NCBI GenBank assembly: GCA_000787465.1 | Contig: JSYX01000121.1 | Span: 1 to 60,960, forward strand | DNA from: Thermomucor indicae-seudaticae | Taxonomy: Eukaryota > Mucoromycota > Mucoromycetes > Mucorales > Lichtheimiaceae | DNA length: 60,960 nucleotides | Reading direction: 5' to 3' | Part shown: positions 47,223 through 58,913 of the stretch, one piece after another | Layout of the letters: every line of letters starts with the position of its first letter | Numbering within the stretch: position 1 is the first letter of the stretch | Made by a program: the position numbers and the translations under genes | Notes under the pieces: generated by a model | What the model was told of the DNA's origin: nothing | The model's database searches: none | Seen by the model: only the letters and a program-made list of their open reading frames with translations

Positions 47223-47440
47223 TTCATACGAGCTAAGCAGGGTAACCGTACAGGTCGTAGGTGGGTGTGGTTGTAAGATCGATCCCGACGGTTGGTCACA
47301 CAGCTCCCCGCCCCTTCCGTCAAGACAGTGCGAGGTGTTTCCATAAAAAGGCATCTTTGCCCCCGCTTCGCAACTGTTTTACTCTTACTCATTGGCAAAA
47401 CAACTTGTTCTTTTGATTGCCTTGCGTGGCGCGGTTTTTC

Positions 47441-50001
47441 ATGGGCAATACGCTAACAACGCAGGCCTCGACCCATCCTGCAGAGACAACGATGACCATT
47501 ACCGCAACTGCAACCCCGACCACAGCCTCCAAACGCAACCATCATCACTCGGATTCGCGCCCATCTACTGCAGGCTTTTCACCGACAGGCCACGGTAGCC
47601 TAAAGAAAATGGAATCATCTTCAACTCTATCTAGTCTTGCAAAATTTTATAATCACAGTAATCCATCAAACGCTTCCATGTCTTCCAAAATATCCAAATC
47701 GAGCGGTTGGCGGAAGCAACAGGCCGAGAAGGTTCTCGACATTGGCAAACCTACACAATTCGAACATGGTATCCATGTCGAATACAACAAAGACAATGGA
47801 AGATACATGGTACGATGCTTTTTCTTTCTCTCACAGGAGAAACGTGAATCACTGATCTTCGTTCGTTAGGGTCTTCCGGACGTATGGCAACAATCTGCTC
47901 TGCCAAGCGATGATATTCTCGATACTACATTTATTAATCCTAATCTTGTACCTCAACTTGTCTCCTCTCCACGTAAGCCAAATATTCAACTCTTTTGTTT
48001 TTATGTTTGCACTCTTGTGGCTAAAAGATGCTTCGTGTTTTAAGCTAAAAACTCGCGCCAAAAATCGTCATCTACCCTTAAAAAATCGCCTTCTGTCATT
48101 GGCAAACCGTACAACATCCAACACAACATTCATGTCGAGGTTGATATCGCTGGTAAAGGACTGATTGGCCTACCACCGGAATGGCAAAAGATTCTCGCCG
48201 CTTCTGGCGTACCTGAAGAGGTCGTCAAGGCACACCCGAAGACAGTCGAGAGCTTGATGCATATTCGGATGCCAGAATCTCTGCAAAAGAGGAAACAACG
48301 ACCCGATTCGCCTCATTCTCCCAGTGAAGTTCTAAACAGTCCAGATCCGAATCGCCACCACAGCTTGCTCCCTGTCGGTTTCGCACCGCCAGCACGTGCA
48401 CGATCGTCAAAATTATTACAGCTTTCAAATTTGTCGAGGAACAGCAATACGGTTACAGTGACCCCTGTTCTGGGTAATCAAGATGATCAAAGAGGCAAGT
48501 GGATCCAGTGTGTATATTTGCAATATTAGGAGAAGAAGGGTTATTGACATCATGTTTTTCATTTGGCTTAGATGAACCACCAGCTGCGTTGGTGGCATCA
48601 GAAAGTCATTTATCGTTGGATTCTAGCTTTATCGGTACGTGCAATTGCTCAATGTTACTGCTTTTAGGTGGCTAACCCAGATTACTGTCAGATGATATTG
48701 TCGAAAACGCAGATCCAAGCAAGATATATTCCGACTTCGTATTAATTGCAGAAGGTGAATCCGGACCCATGTTTGCCGCGAAGCATACGGCGACAAATCG
48801 TCTGGTAGGTTCGCGATAGATGACCTCATGTGCGTTTTGGGCGCTAAACATGGCAAACCTAATAAGGTGGCAGTCAAAAAGATCCCGCGAACAGCAAGCG
48901 AAAAGCTAAGCAAAATCCGAAATGAGCTGACAACCATGAAAATGAGCCGGCACCCGAACGTGGTAGAATATATCGCGAGTTACAAAACAGACGACGAAGT
49001 TTGGGTACGTTACTTTATTAGGTTCTTGCATGTGAAACAAAAGACTGAACCATTACATAGATTGTAACAGAGTGTATGGACGTATCACTTGCAGATATTA
49101 TTGCGGTTAATATGGAAAATGAGGAGAATGGGCGGATATTGAACGAGAAGTTGATGGCGCGTACTGCGAGAGATATATTACGAGCCCTATGCCGCATCCA
49201 TCGGCTACATCGGATACACCGGGATATTCGGAGTGACAATGTCCTGTTGAATATGCGCGGTGAAGTTAAGCTTTGTACGTGATATTATGTTAAGCGTTTA
49301 AATAGAGTATGCTAACCAGCATGTCGTCTATAGCCGATTTCAGTCATTGTGCTCAGTTGACGAAGCAGCAACCTAAGCGAAATTCAGTTATTGGAACGCC
49401 ATACTGGATGGTAAGTGATGCAGGTTATAAACTTTCCGCAAAAGATTGCTAAACCTTCTTGTAGGCACCTGAAGTTATTAAGGGCCAAGAGTACGACGCC
49501 AAAGCAGATATTTGGAGTCTTGGTGTTTTGATTATCGAAATGATTCAAGGAGATCCTCCGTATGTGGAATATCCACCTCTACGAGTAAGTGACATAATGC
49601 GCACTGTTTACGGCCAAAGAGATTAATCATCAATGTATAGGCACTGTTTCTGATTGCATCTAATGGCTTGCCGCCATTGTCCGAACCGGACCGTTGGAGC
49701 GACGACTTGAAAGATTTTGTCAAGTCCTGCACAATGATAAATCCAGCCGAGCGTCCAGACACAGAGTCGCTGTTGAAGGTAACGAGCTAGGAAGCGCTAC
49801 GCGAAGGATTGCTTTGCTGATAGAGATTTTCAGCATTCTTTCTTGTCGAACGTTGCGACGACGGAGGAAATGGTAGCCATGATTGAAGAAACAAGAAGAC
49901 TTGAGCAGCTGCGACAGGATGAAGAAGATGAAAAGCAGAAGGAAGGCGTCGATGACAGCAGCAGTGAAGTCGTCCAAAACCTTGCTGTCACAGAGCCATA
50001 A
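47441..50001 (+). CDS. Divergent PAK-like kinase with two CRIB motifs
   Basis: PAK kinases are Cdc42/Rac effectors. From MGNTLTTQ at 47441 (Gly2 and Thr6 fit N-myristoylation) about 680 residues are encoded. CRIB 1 is [15 protein letters not shown] followed by GRYMGLPDVW. CRIB 2 is [16 protein letters not shown] followed by LIGLPPEW. A Pro/Ser-rich linker leads to the kinase domain: AVKK lysine present, HRDIRSDN catalytic loop, [23 protein letters not shown] and [12 protein letters not shown]. Three positions differ from active PAKs: the first Gly of the glycine loop is Ala (AEGESGPMF), the HRDxK lysine is Arg, and DFG is DFS. The activation-loop Thr is replaced by Ser. Many introns, one with a GC donor. 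No PH domain, so not Cla4-like. The tail is acidic. Catalytic activity is uncertain. Confidence 0.87.
48495..48571 (+). other. GC-AG intron in PAK-like gene
   Basis: This 77-nt intron begins GCAAGT after AGAG and ends GGCTTAG. Splicing joins NQDDQR to [12 protein letters not shown]. The unspliced frame stops within the intron. Confidence 0.75.
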
Positions 50002-50389
50002 TTTTCACTGCCACAACTATTCGCACACGTTCCATTACAACTTTTGCATCGTGTATAATCAATTGAGAAAAAAAAGTTGACATCCCCTCCCTCCTCACTC
50101 ATATCGAACCTTGAACAGAGCATACCCCTCCCTTCAAACCTTTTCTTGCGCGTTATCGGTACAGCCTAGTATCGATTGTAGGTGTTTATCATTTTGTTAT
50201 TTGTCAACATATTCCTTTTCTTTCTATCTTCAACATTGTAATGTCACAACTCCTCCTCTCTGTCTTGTAGTTTGTGAGACGGACACTAATAATAAAGTAG
50301 GTACGATCCTTTGCAAGGTTACATACGCCACGTATAACACGCAGCAATTCGGACGCAGCGCCATACTTCTGATAACCCAACCCCGGTTA
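50002..50389. promoter_or_regulatory. Intergenic region, PAK-like to endonuclease V
   Basis: This 390-bp gap lies between tandem plus-strand genes. The frame upstream of the endonuclease V ATG is open back to 50111 but has no coding character. T/C-rich stretches occur around 50075-50240. No other feature is seen. Confidence 0.4.
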
Positions 50390-51329
50390 ATGGTACCTAA
50401 GCCAATGTACGATCCCGATCCATCAGAGCAGCAGAGAAAGCTATGGGAAGCGTACGTTTTCAATCTTTGCGTCGCATTTCTGTACCAGTCTTTGACAAAG
50501 ATTAGTGAACAGTTGGCGCTTCAAACACGAATCATTCCGGACGACCATCTCGATTTTGATCCAGAAACTCTTGAGGGCTTGCGTTATATTGCTGGTGTTG
50601 ACCTGAGCTTCTTCCCAGACACAGTGGATAAGGCTGTTGCCTGTTTGTCTGTGCTGGAATGGCCTTCACTGAGTGTATGTATGCAGTGAAAAAAGCAAAA
50701 GTTTTGCGATACTAAAAGGACATAGGTCGTGCATACGGCATTTCTAACAACGGAGCTACGACTTCCTTATATTGCCGGGCTTCTGGCCTTTCGTGAAGTG
50801 CAACCACTGTTGGAGTTACTGGATGAACTGAAACGACAAAAACCCCAAATTTACCCACAAGTCATCCTTGTGGACGGTATGGGCAACAAGATATGGACGG
50901 CACTTAACTGAAACTCACGCTGCCGGAACAAAAAAAAAAGGGAACGGACGGCTTCATCCGCGGAAATGCGGTGTCGCATGTCATTTGGGCGTCTTGGCCA
51001 ACGTACCAACCATTGGCGTGGCCAAAAATTTTCTCTGTATTTATGAGGATGGACTGACCATGGCCGAAGTGAAACAAACCTGTCGCAGCGTGCTCCAGAA
51101 GCGAGGAGATTATCATATACTGAGAGGAGCCAAGACCGGGACTGTGTACGGAGCGGCTCAGAGGACCACAGATGAGGCCCCCAATCCAGTCTTTGTAAGT
51201 CAAGGTCATCGCATCAGTCTTGAGACGGCGCTCAAGATTGTTCTGGCAACCTGCCGTTTCCGTGTCCCAGAACCTGTTCGCAGGGCTGACCAAGACAGCA
51301 GAACACAGATCCGGATGCGACAAACCTGA
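50390..51329 (+). CDS. Endonuclease V
   Basis: Endonuclease V cuts nucleic acid one phosphodiester 3' of inosine. Eukaryotic forms act mainly on inosine-containing RNA. The start MVPKPMYDPDPSEQQ at 50390 is the first ATG in a frame leading to LWEA. A GTACGT...TTAG intron joins this to EQLALQTRIIPDD. Catalytic landmarks are YIAGVDLSF (Asp), AFREVQPLLELL (Glu), VILVDGNGRLHPRKCGVACH (Asp) and IGVAKN. The C-terminal part reads GHRISLETALKI and RFRVPEPVRRAD, very like the human enzyme. The exon join LVD/GNG spans an intron ending in a run of A. Length is about 255 residues, normal for the family. All metal-binding acidic residues are present, so it should be active. Confidence 0.9.
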
Positions 51330-51720
51330 AATTTATTCCGATACTGCGCGGTTTCACATCAGTCTTCTACTTCATCTACGATACCTTAGCTTAACTCGCC
51401 GAATGTCAGAACCAACTTATGTTTAAGACAAGAAAATTGCATTTACTGCCATGGTTACAAATGCGTAACCCGGAACACAGAATAATGATGTGTATCCTTG
51501 GCGACAGTGGTAAAAAGACACCGCAAGACATAGGTTTCTCATTTTCAACAAATAAAAGAAGCGAGGAACTTAAGTCGATAATATGAAAGAGGTCGCATCG
51601 ACCTTATTCTCTTTCTGTCTCTCTTCTTTCTCCCTTGTATCTCGTTTTCTCGTACACGTATGCTTCATTTCTAGTGATTGAACATATACACTCATTTGTA
51701 TATACAGCGGAAACATCAAC
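51330..51720. promoter_or_regulatory. Intergenic region before the hyaluronan-synthase-like gene
   Basis: This 390-bp gap includes a C/T-rich tract TTCTCTTTCTGTCTCTCTTCTTTCTCC-like region near 51606-51635, about 100 bp before the ATG, as in strong fungal promoters. No gene is seen. Confidence 0.45.
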
Positions 51721-53483
51721 ATGCATTGGACGTTCCCGCTCAAGTTGATCTATTCCATCACGATATCCTGCCTCTTTGTGGTTCCGGCCATCATTGGATA
51801 TGCACTCCATCTACACATCACACGGCGTTATTTTTGGGCCCTTGGCGTATACGGCACGGTGGTGTTTTGTTTTATCGTGCTCCAGTTAACCTTTGCCACA
51901 TTGAATCGTATTACCTTGTATTATTACCGCAAGAAGAATCCGACGCCAGTTTCCCGGCTAGACAGCACGACCGATCGCCGTCGAAAAGCAACCAAGGTTG
52001 GACTTGCGGTTGTGGGCTACCGCGAAGAGCCGACACTGTTCCTCCAATGTCTCGAGTCCATCCAGCGACTCCAGTACCCGGATCCGATCAAGGTCGTTGT
52101 GGTCGTGGACGGCAACGACGAGCAAGACCGGGAGATGGCGAGCATCTTTGAAAAGGCATTTCCGGATCAACCCACTGTCGTCTTGAACTATCTGCTTTCG
52201 GATCGCGCCATGGAGATGCGAGATAAAGAACGCAAGGATGAAGAAGAGAAGCAGTACCAGCCATACATATGCAATAGCAGTAGTCGTACTATCGAGTTTT
52301 ATCCGGGCGACGAGCCGATTCCTCTGCCTACGGATACCCGAGCGGTCTGCTATATGCAACCCCACCGAGGCAAACGGCATGCCATGTACACGGCTTTTCG
52401 CGTCCTGGCGGCCGCGGGATGCGATGCGATCATGTCCACGGACTCAGATACCCGGTTTGATCCCCGAGCGCTGATCGAACTGGAGCGAGCGCTGCACTGG
52501 CATTCGAACGTTGGCGCGGCGGCGGGCGACGTACGGATCTGGAACGCAACTGACAGCCTGCTCTCGTTCATGTCCTCGCTGCGGTACTGGATGGCTTTCA
52601 ATATTGAGCGGGCCGCTCAGAGTTTCAATCGGTGTGTCACTTGTGTTTCGGGTCCAATGGGTCTTTACCGGACAAGCGTGCTTTTGGAGATTCTCGACGA
52701 CTGGATCTCGCAGCGCTTTCTTGGCATGGAATGTACCTATGGCGATGATCGGTAAGTCTCTTTGTATATCACATCCGTCTGCTGTTTCTTTACCCATTGA
52801 CTGTTTATAGTCATCTCACCAATCGGGCGTTGCTGCACGGCTACCGGGTGGTGTACACACACTATGCATTTTGTGAAACCGAGACACCGACTCAGTTCTT
52901 GCGCTGGTTCAAACAGCAGACACGATGGTCCAAGAGCTTTTACCGCGAGCTTTTTTGGAACGCAAGAAGTCTGCATAAGCACAGTCCATGGATGGCGGCC
53001 GAGCTGTTTTACCAAGGCATCTATCCATTTGTCTTGCTGTTTTCCATCTTTTACATTCTCTGGGCCCATTCGCCTCTGATCCTGGCAACTTGGCTGGTGT
53101 CACTCATTGCCATTGGCCTTGTCAAGACGCTCTACGCGCTCGTTATCACACGCGCGGTTCGTTTCCTGGCTTTCCCGATCTATTCGGTCTACTACCTCGT
53201 GGGCCTTGTCCCAGCCAAGCTCTGGGCGCTGGTCTCGCTTTGGGATGTCGGCTGGGGAACCAGTGCGCGTGCAGCTGCCGAGCGGAAGTTGGAAAGTATC
53301 TTGTATCTCCAGATCAAGGAGGCGTTGCCTGTCATTGTCTGGATACTGCTTATCCTCTCTGGCATCACTTTCAATCTCACTAGATTCTTCCTTGGTGGTG
53401 GCTCTTCGTCATCATCCGTACCCATTCATCCATGGGTACCTGATCCTACTAGCATTGTTTTTTATCCTAATCCAGATCTATAG
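51721..53483 (+). CDS. Family-2 glycosyltransferase, hyaluronan-synthase-like
   Basis: Two exons (51721-52751 and 52811-53483) encode 567 residues, the size of vertebrate hyaluronan synthases. Two N-terminal membrane helices (residues about 8-60) precede the GT2 domain, which has VVVDGNDEQD, STDSDTRFDP (DxD), SGPMGLYRTSVL, GDDRHLTNR and QQTRWSKSFYRE (QxxRW). Four or five C-terminal helices follow. GDDRHLTNR and TPTQFLRWFKQQTRWSKS are almost identical to animal HAS and resemble Cryptococcus Cps1, rather than chitin synthases. Substrates are likely UDP-GlcNAc and possibly UDP-GlcUA, with the polymer extruded through the plasma membrane. A chitin-like or glucuronan product is an alternative. The Cys of CVTCVSGPM and all catalytic acids are intact. 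Confidence 0.88.
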
Positions 53484-53662
53484 CCTGACCCTCATTCTTG
53501 TACAGTACAGTTAGCTAGAAGTAGTAGTAGTAGTTTAAAGTGTCTGAGAGGGAAAACGTCTATTTCCATAAAAAGGTATTTCTTGCGACCTTGAACTTTA
53601 CAGATTTTCTTCTTTCTTTCTCCCACTTTTTCCTCCCTTCTCTCTGTCTCTCCTATAATAAT

Positions 53663-55307
53663 ATGGGAGCTGTCTGTTGTCGTGCTGAAATCGACTTTGC
53701 CAATGAAGGTAAATAAAAGGTTTACTCGACCGCAAGTTAATGTGCCTGAAAATTTCCTGGTAGAGGTTCACTTGAATCACTTTTACTTGTTGCAAGTTAT
53801 TGGCAAAGGCTCGTTTGGCAAAGTCCGTATGGTGCGGCACAAGCAGACAGGAAAAGAGTATGCATTAAAGTACATTAGCAAGGAACGATGCATTCAACGC
53901 AAAGCCATTTCAAACATTATCGGCGAACGACGTTTATTGGAACGGATCGATTACCCGCTCATTGTCAATTTGCGCTATGCGTTTCAGGATGACAATACGC
54001 TTTTCATGGCACTCGATTTGATGCTCGGTGGTGACCTTCGCTATCTCCTGGAACGGAACGGGCCCCTGGGCGAACTCCAGGTCCGGTTCTATGTGGCGCA
54101 GATTGCATTATCTCTTGGATATCTCCATGCGCGCAGGATCGCTCATAGGTCAGAAATAGAAAAGAGAGATGGACAGAGATAGAATGATTCTAACGCTACA
54201 TAATAGGGATATCAAGCCTGACAATGTTCTGTTAGATGCCAAAGGACACGCTCATCTATCCGATTTCAACGTAGCCGCGGTATTCAACGAAAAGAAACCA
54301 CTTCGATACTCTCCTGCGGGTACCTTGGCTTATATGGCCCCCGAAGTATTGGGAAATACAGGCTATGATATGTCGGCTGACTGGTGGAGTTTGGGCGTCA
54401 CGGCTTATGAATTATTGTTTGGAAGGGTAAGGAAATTATGAGCCTGCAACCATGAAGTCTTTTTCCTCTTGACCATTCATACCGTTAGTAGCGCCCATTT
54501 AAAAGCAAGTCAAATGAACAGATGACTGAAAGAGTTCAGCATGACCCGTTAAAGTTTCCCGACAACGTGTATCAGATTGTGTCTGAAGACTGTGTACAAG
54601 TCTTGTCCGGTGTAAGAGAAAGTCTTTACTAATGACGCCCGCTGTTTCATTGTCTGTCTGACCTACCTCCTTTTTTTTCAGTTACTGGAAAAGTCACCAA
54701 GTCAGCGGCTTGGTTGTGGTGGCATAGAAGGGTTTGAAAGATTCAAGAGTCATCCTTGGTTTTTTGGTCTGGATTGGGAAGCCTTGGAACGCAAGCAGGC
54801 TGTGCCGCCCTATTTGCCTGATGTAAGTGTTGACCCTATTACCAGGGGCGAGCAGAAGGTATCTGACGATGGAATGAACAGAGTAAAACATCCAACTTTG
54901 ACGCTGTGCATGAAATCGAAGAAATTCTTTTGGAAGAACCACCGTTAAGATCGTCGAGGAAGCGGTCGCAATCCACCTACAATACCTGCAGGCCAGTAAC
55001 GGAAGAAGCCCAGTGGCGTCAAATCATGGAAGAACGGTTCACCACCTATGATTATCAAAAGAAACGAGAAATGCAAGAAACTAACCGTAGAATTAGCAAG
55101 CTCCGTTGTTCTCAAGGCTATGATACTGTTTCCAATCATCGTCAGATTGCCAGCAACGGAAGCTGTGATCCAAATGACGACGAGGAAGATGAAGACGCCA
55201 CCAACACCGCCATTTCCACAACCACAACGACTACTTCACCCATATCGCCTGCTTCTGTAGCTTCAGGAGCCGCCTTATACCGTCCACCCAAAGTGACAGT
55301 AACCTAG
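53663..55307 (+). CDS. YANK/STK32-type AGC kinase
   Basis: The start is [15 protein letters not shown] at 53663; Gly2 with adjacent Cys residues suggests membrane lipidation, as in other YANK kinases. Intron 1 (53709-53763, 55 nt) joins NE to [19 protein letters not shown]. Kinase motifs are ALKYISKE (Lys), [28 protein letters not shown] and [19 protein letters not shown] instead of DFG is normal for this family, so activity is expected. The last roughly 130 residues follow an AGC-tail-like [14 protein letters not shown]. They are acidic and Thr/Ser-rich, ending RPPKVTVT. About 440 residues in all. The cellular role of YANK kinases is little known. The gene is convergent with the exchanger gene. 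Confidence 0.88.
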
Positions 55308-55534
55308 ATTCACCATACCATCCATCATTCTGTCTATATCCCAATGCCATCTAAGCAAGCGGGCTTCTCATCCAGCCACTTGCAGCAGCCTACCTTCTTG
55401 TACCTCAAATTTCATAGTACATACCTCTTGCTTGATTATCTCATTTCACTGTGTACTTATATACAACTGTTTCTCGCACTTTTGCTAAAACCAAAGATAA
55501 AAACCTTTCCGATAGTCATGAATGCTTACAGTCT
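55308..55534. other. Convergent gap, YANK kinase / NCLX
   Basis: This 227-bp gap lies between two 3' ends. No feature beyond likely 3' untranslated sequence is seen. Confidence 0.5.
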
Positions 55535-58500
55535 TTATATAACTTCACATTCAAGTAAGACATTAATGACACAACATGTAGAATAGACAATAATCATCCA
55601 CCAGCCAAGTCCCTGATCGATGCGGTAACCGTTCAAGTTGACCGCGATCAGAGTACTCAAGAGTACAGTAATCAGTCCTCCGCAGGATACCAGAATGGAT
55701 GGCGCAATGTCCAACTCATAAGAGTGTCCTGACTTGAACGTCTGATAAACAGAAGATATCCCAATGCCAAGCACCATATCTTGCAGAGAATGTTAAGATC
55801 AGGAATAGATCATGGTCTAATATCTAACTTACTCAGGAGCGGGCCGGCATAGCAGGCGGAAATGGCCATGGTTGGATAACCCATCTAACAAAAGCGCATA
55901 AGGACACTGAACAAAGACAACTTGTGCTTTCTTTTTTTTACCTTTGCAATAGCTGTATTGGCTACCAGATCACCTACGCTGTTTCCCTATCGGATATTTG
56001 AGTGATGCGACAAAGGCGGGGCGTGCCTATTTCGTGCTTACCAAGGCAAAGATCGTCAATCCCATGATAGCGTCGCTAATATTTAATATGGTACCGAGTG
56101 CTTGGAGTAAACCCACCATCTGATTGGCGAGCAGAAAGATCCAATTCAGAGCGACAATGAAGCCGGCAAAGGACAGCATCCAGTACCACTTTGGAGGTTC
56201 ATTAGCTTCTGTATTCTTAAGAGCCACAACAGCGAGGAAGCAACCAATCAGGAACCCATAAAAGATACAATTGGGTGGAATGAACTCGTTTACTATGTAT
56301 CTGTACGTAAGCCCAAGTCTTTGAAAGAAATAACCCAAGTCCTTTTCAACTTACTAGCCATGATGGAAAAAACAAAGGTAGTAGCCAGAATAGCCTGCAC
56401 TGCCAGCAACCATCGACACCAATCCTGGGTCGGCACGTCTTGTTCAAGCAGCAGTTCATCATCTGCCACTGACCCATCCGCATCGGCTCCGTAGGAAGGA
56501 GCGGGTACAGCTAAATAATTTGCAGTCGAGCCGATGGCTGTCGCGTTCACTTGATCTTCCGGATCATCGTCGTCGTCGTCGTCTTCTTCGCAGTCATTGC
56601 GCATACCATCCGTCTTGAGCGGCACTTCTATATCATCCACTTTGACTTCTTCCGCCACCGGTAGCGTCAACGTAAATATGAGAACAACGGGAATGGCAAT
56701 GAGCGAGCTCAACTTCGCAAAGGCTGTCTTTTCTGACCATCCTCGAAGAGTCGGAAACAGGGTCTGGAAGACATCCTCAAAAGTCAAGTACCAAGAGACA
56801 GGAACCGCAATACGACCATTTGCTATCCAAACGGTGGTGCAAGGCGCTGGAGGATGTTGTAGCGGCGATGGAATTGTCGTCGGCACTGGGATGGAAATGG
56901 ATTTTTGATCCGAATCAGGCTGACCATCGCTTGCAGTACCAGGAACGCTCGAATACGGTGCTTGATCTTGATCCGTACCTTTTGCAGGAGCAAGTCGGAT
57001 CTCTGGTATAGTCATATCACGGTCCTGGCCATCTTGAAGTCGTGGGCACGGTTTGTCCGCGGATCGGTTTTGGTTTGCGGAAATGTATGTAAAATAGTCT
57101 TCAGCAAGACCAGTGCTACTGTTGTTACTCTCGGGCGTAGTGGAGCGTGCAAGTTGATAGCTGCCAGGCATCAAGTAGTTGTCACCCACAGTTGAAGAAC
57201 GGGGCCGTGTGTATGACCGACCGTTTCCCGATGTAGAGAGTCCTCTCGTGAGCAATCCTGGTATCGACGTGTTGGACGACCGTTGGCGGTTCCAGCCCTG
57301 TGACGAAGTGACCGAAGTTTGTCTGCGGCGCATGGTTGGTTGTATTGTATGACTGCTGCTTCCTGTCCTCCGAAGTGCCGTGATTTGTTCTTGGAACTGT
57401 GTGCCTTTTAAGTTTAGCCTTTCCCAATGAAGCATTACAAAATAGATACCTCGATGGCACTGAAGACTGACGTTCTAATACCGATACGTGGGGACATCGC
57501 GTGACGGTAAAGTCGTGCGGAAATGGATCCGTTTGTGCTTGTTGTCCGTGGCAAATTCATGCCCTCTATGTGCAACGACGATCTGTGCGATGAGTTTGGT
57601 GACACAGGACGGATGATATGTCCAAAATGAGATTCATGAGATGACAGCGAATGCTGCGAGGAAAATCCCTGAGGAGGAATAGTCAGACGTGGGGGCTTCG
57701 CGTGGCGTCCACCTCAAAAATGACCTTTCAGTATAAATGATCCCCGCATTCGTTGGTTCACTATTCAATTCACCTCCATTCTGAAGCAACCGAGAAGCTT
57801 CAGTCAACTGCCCTTCGACGCCGCTAGTCACAGAAACTGTTACTGATTTCCGTTCTATCTTTGCCGGTGTTTCAGCCCCTGAAGATCCCAATGCACCAAA
57901 CACAACGACGAATACGTAGGTCAAATAAAACGCAATCAGCGCCACTCCATGGTACCACAGGATCCGTCGGTGATACACTATCCAAGTCAGCATGATGATG
58001 GCGCCAGTCAAGAAGGATGCATCGCGCATAAAGGTGATGCGTTTAGATGTGAAAGGCTGAATGATGCCCATGCTGCCGGAAACTACCGAGACGATAAAGA
58101 AAGCCGCGCCGATCAGCTCGCCGATCGCTAGTGATCCTGCACCTGTATCCATTGCGCTATAGTTTTCCCCTTTTTAATCGCTCTGAAGACTGTCGCAGCA
58201 TAGTTCACCTACCTGAAAGTGCTGAAGAGATCGGGACTCCCATTACCAAACGCCAGAACGGTGACTCCGGCCTACGACAGAATATTCTTTTGTATGACTA
58301 CGACTGACTGGTTTAAAGTTGCACAGGCGGAACAGGACCTACCATGCTTTCCGATAGCTGAAGTTTTGTCGATATCGTTTGCAAGTTTGGACCTAGCATA
58401 AATCAGTTAGGTATTCCTTCTGCTTCGTCTCCTTTGAGATCTTACAGAAATAGTCTGATGCAACAACGCTGACGGCCCCGAAAAGCATCAGCAGACCAGA

Positions 58501-58913
58501 CACCTGTTTTGCACCACCATCCTTTCAGCATCGGATCAACGGAACACTACTGCACAAACGGTACATACCAAAACCGCCAACGATATTGGCTTCCATATCT
58601 CTGAGCAGTAGTAAAATTTGAGATAGAATCGACTGAAACCCTTACAGGCCCTTTCGACAAAGGCACACTGGTCTTCGTGTCTATCGACAAACGAACACTG
58701 AAGCAATTGTTAGGTGACATTGGCGAATTATGCAAAAAGCGACAACAGATAAATCACCTCTTTATGGTGCGAGGAGAGTGCTCCAAACAGGCCTCCTTGT
58801 CCAGGCACCAAAGACGTTTTCTGCACAGCTGACGTTGCGATCCATGAGCCGAGCACGATCGTAATAAAACAAGCGACAACAAAGAGTGCTGGGGGCCTGC
58901 CTGGCTTTCTCAT
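55535..58913 (-). CDS. Sodium/calcium exchanger family protein, NCLX/YDL206W type
   Basis: NCLX-type exchangers move Ca2+ across organelle membranes in exchange for Na+, Li+ or H+. The start is MRKPGRPPALFVVAC at 58913, with a first membrane helix. A lumenal Cys-rich segment reads CSFVDRHEDQCAFVERAC, typical of NCLX. Alpha-repeat 1 contains FFCPNLQTIS-like FCPNLQTISTKL and VLAFGNGSPDLFS; alpha-repeat 2 contains GLTIFALGNSVGDLVAN. The long cytosolic loop between them (about residues 300-600) is Ser/Pro-rich with an Asp run near CEEDDDDDDD. About ten introns interrupt the membrane helices, and the loop is one large exon (56355 to about 57435). Length is roughly 850 residues. The C-terminus is WWMIIVYSTCCVINVLL. 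Ion specificity and compartment (mitochondria, ER or vacuole) are not visible. Confidence 0.87.

Larger units (their letters stand above)
45079..47440. other. Gene-poor region, 2.4 kb, with repeats and possible gene relics
   Basis: No intact gene is recognised. The right part holds a duplicated block of about 200 bp. The left part holds minus-strand coding-like stretches. An unusual density of GGATCC/GGATCCGATCC-like words lies at 46196-46360. The last 100 bp before 47441 should be the promoter of the PAK-like kinase. The region resembles an island of decayed or inserted sequence between housekeeping genes. Confidence 0.45.

Noticed and set aside
53709..53736. A 28-nt ultrashort intron in the YANK kinase
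   Set aside because: A 55-nt intron ending at TAG 53763 gives a better join ([12 protein letters not shown]) matching family N-termini.
54230..54300. DFN in place of DFG in the YANK kinase as a sign of inactivity
   Set aside because: DFN is the normal state of the STK32/YANK family.
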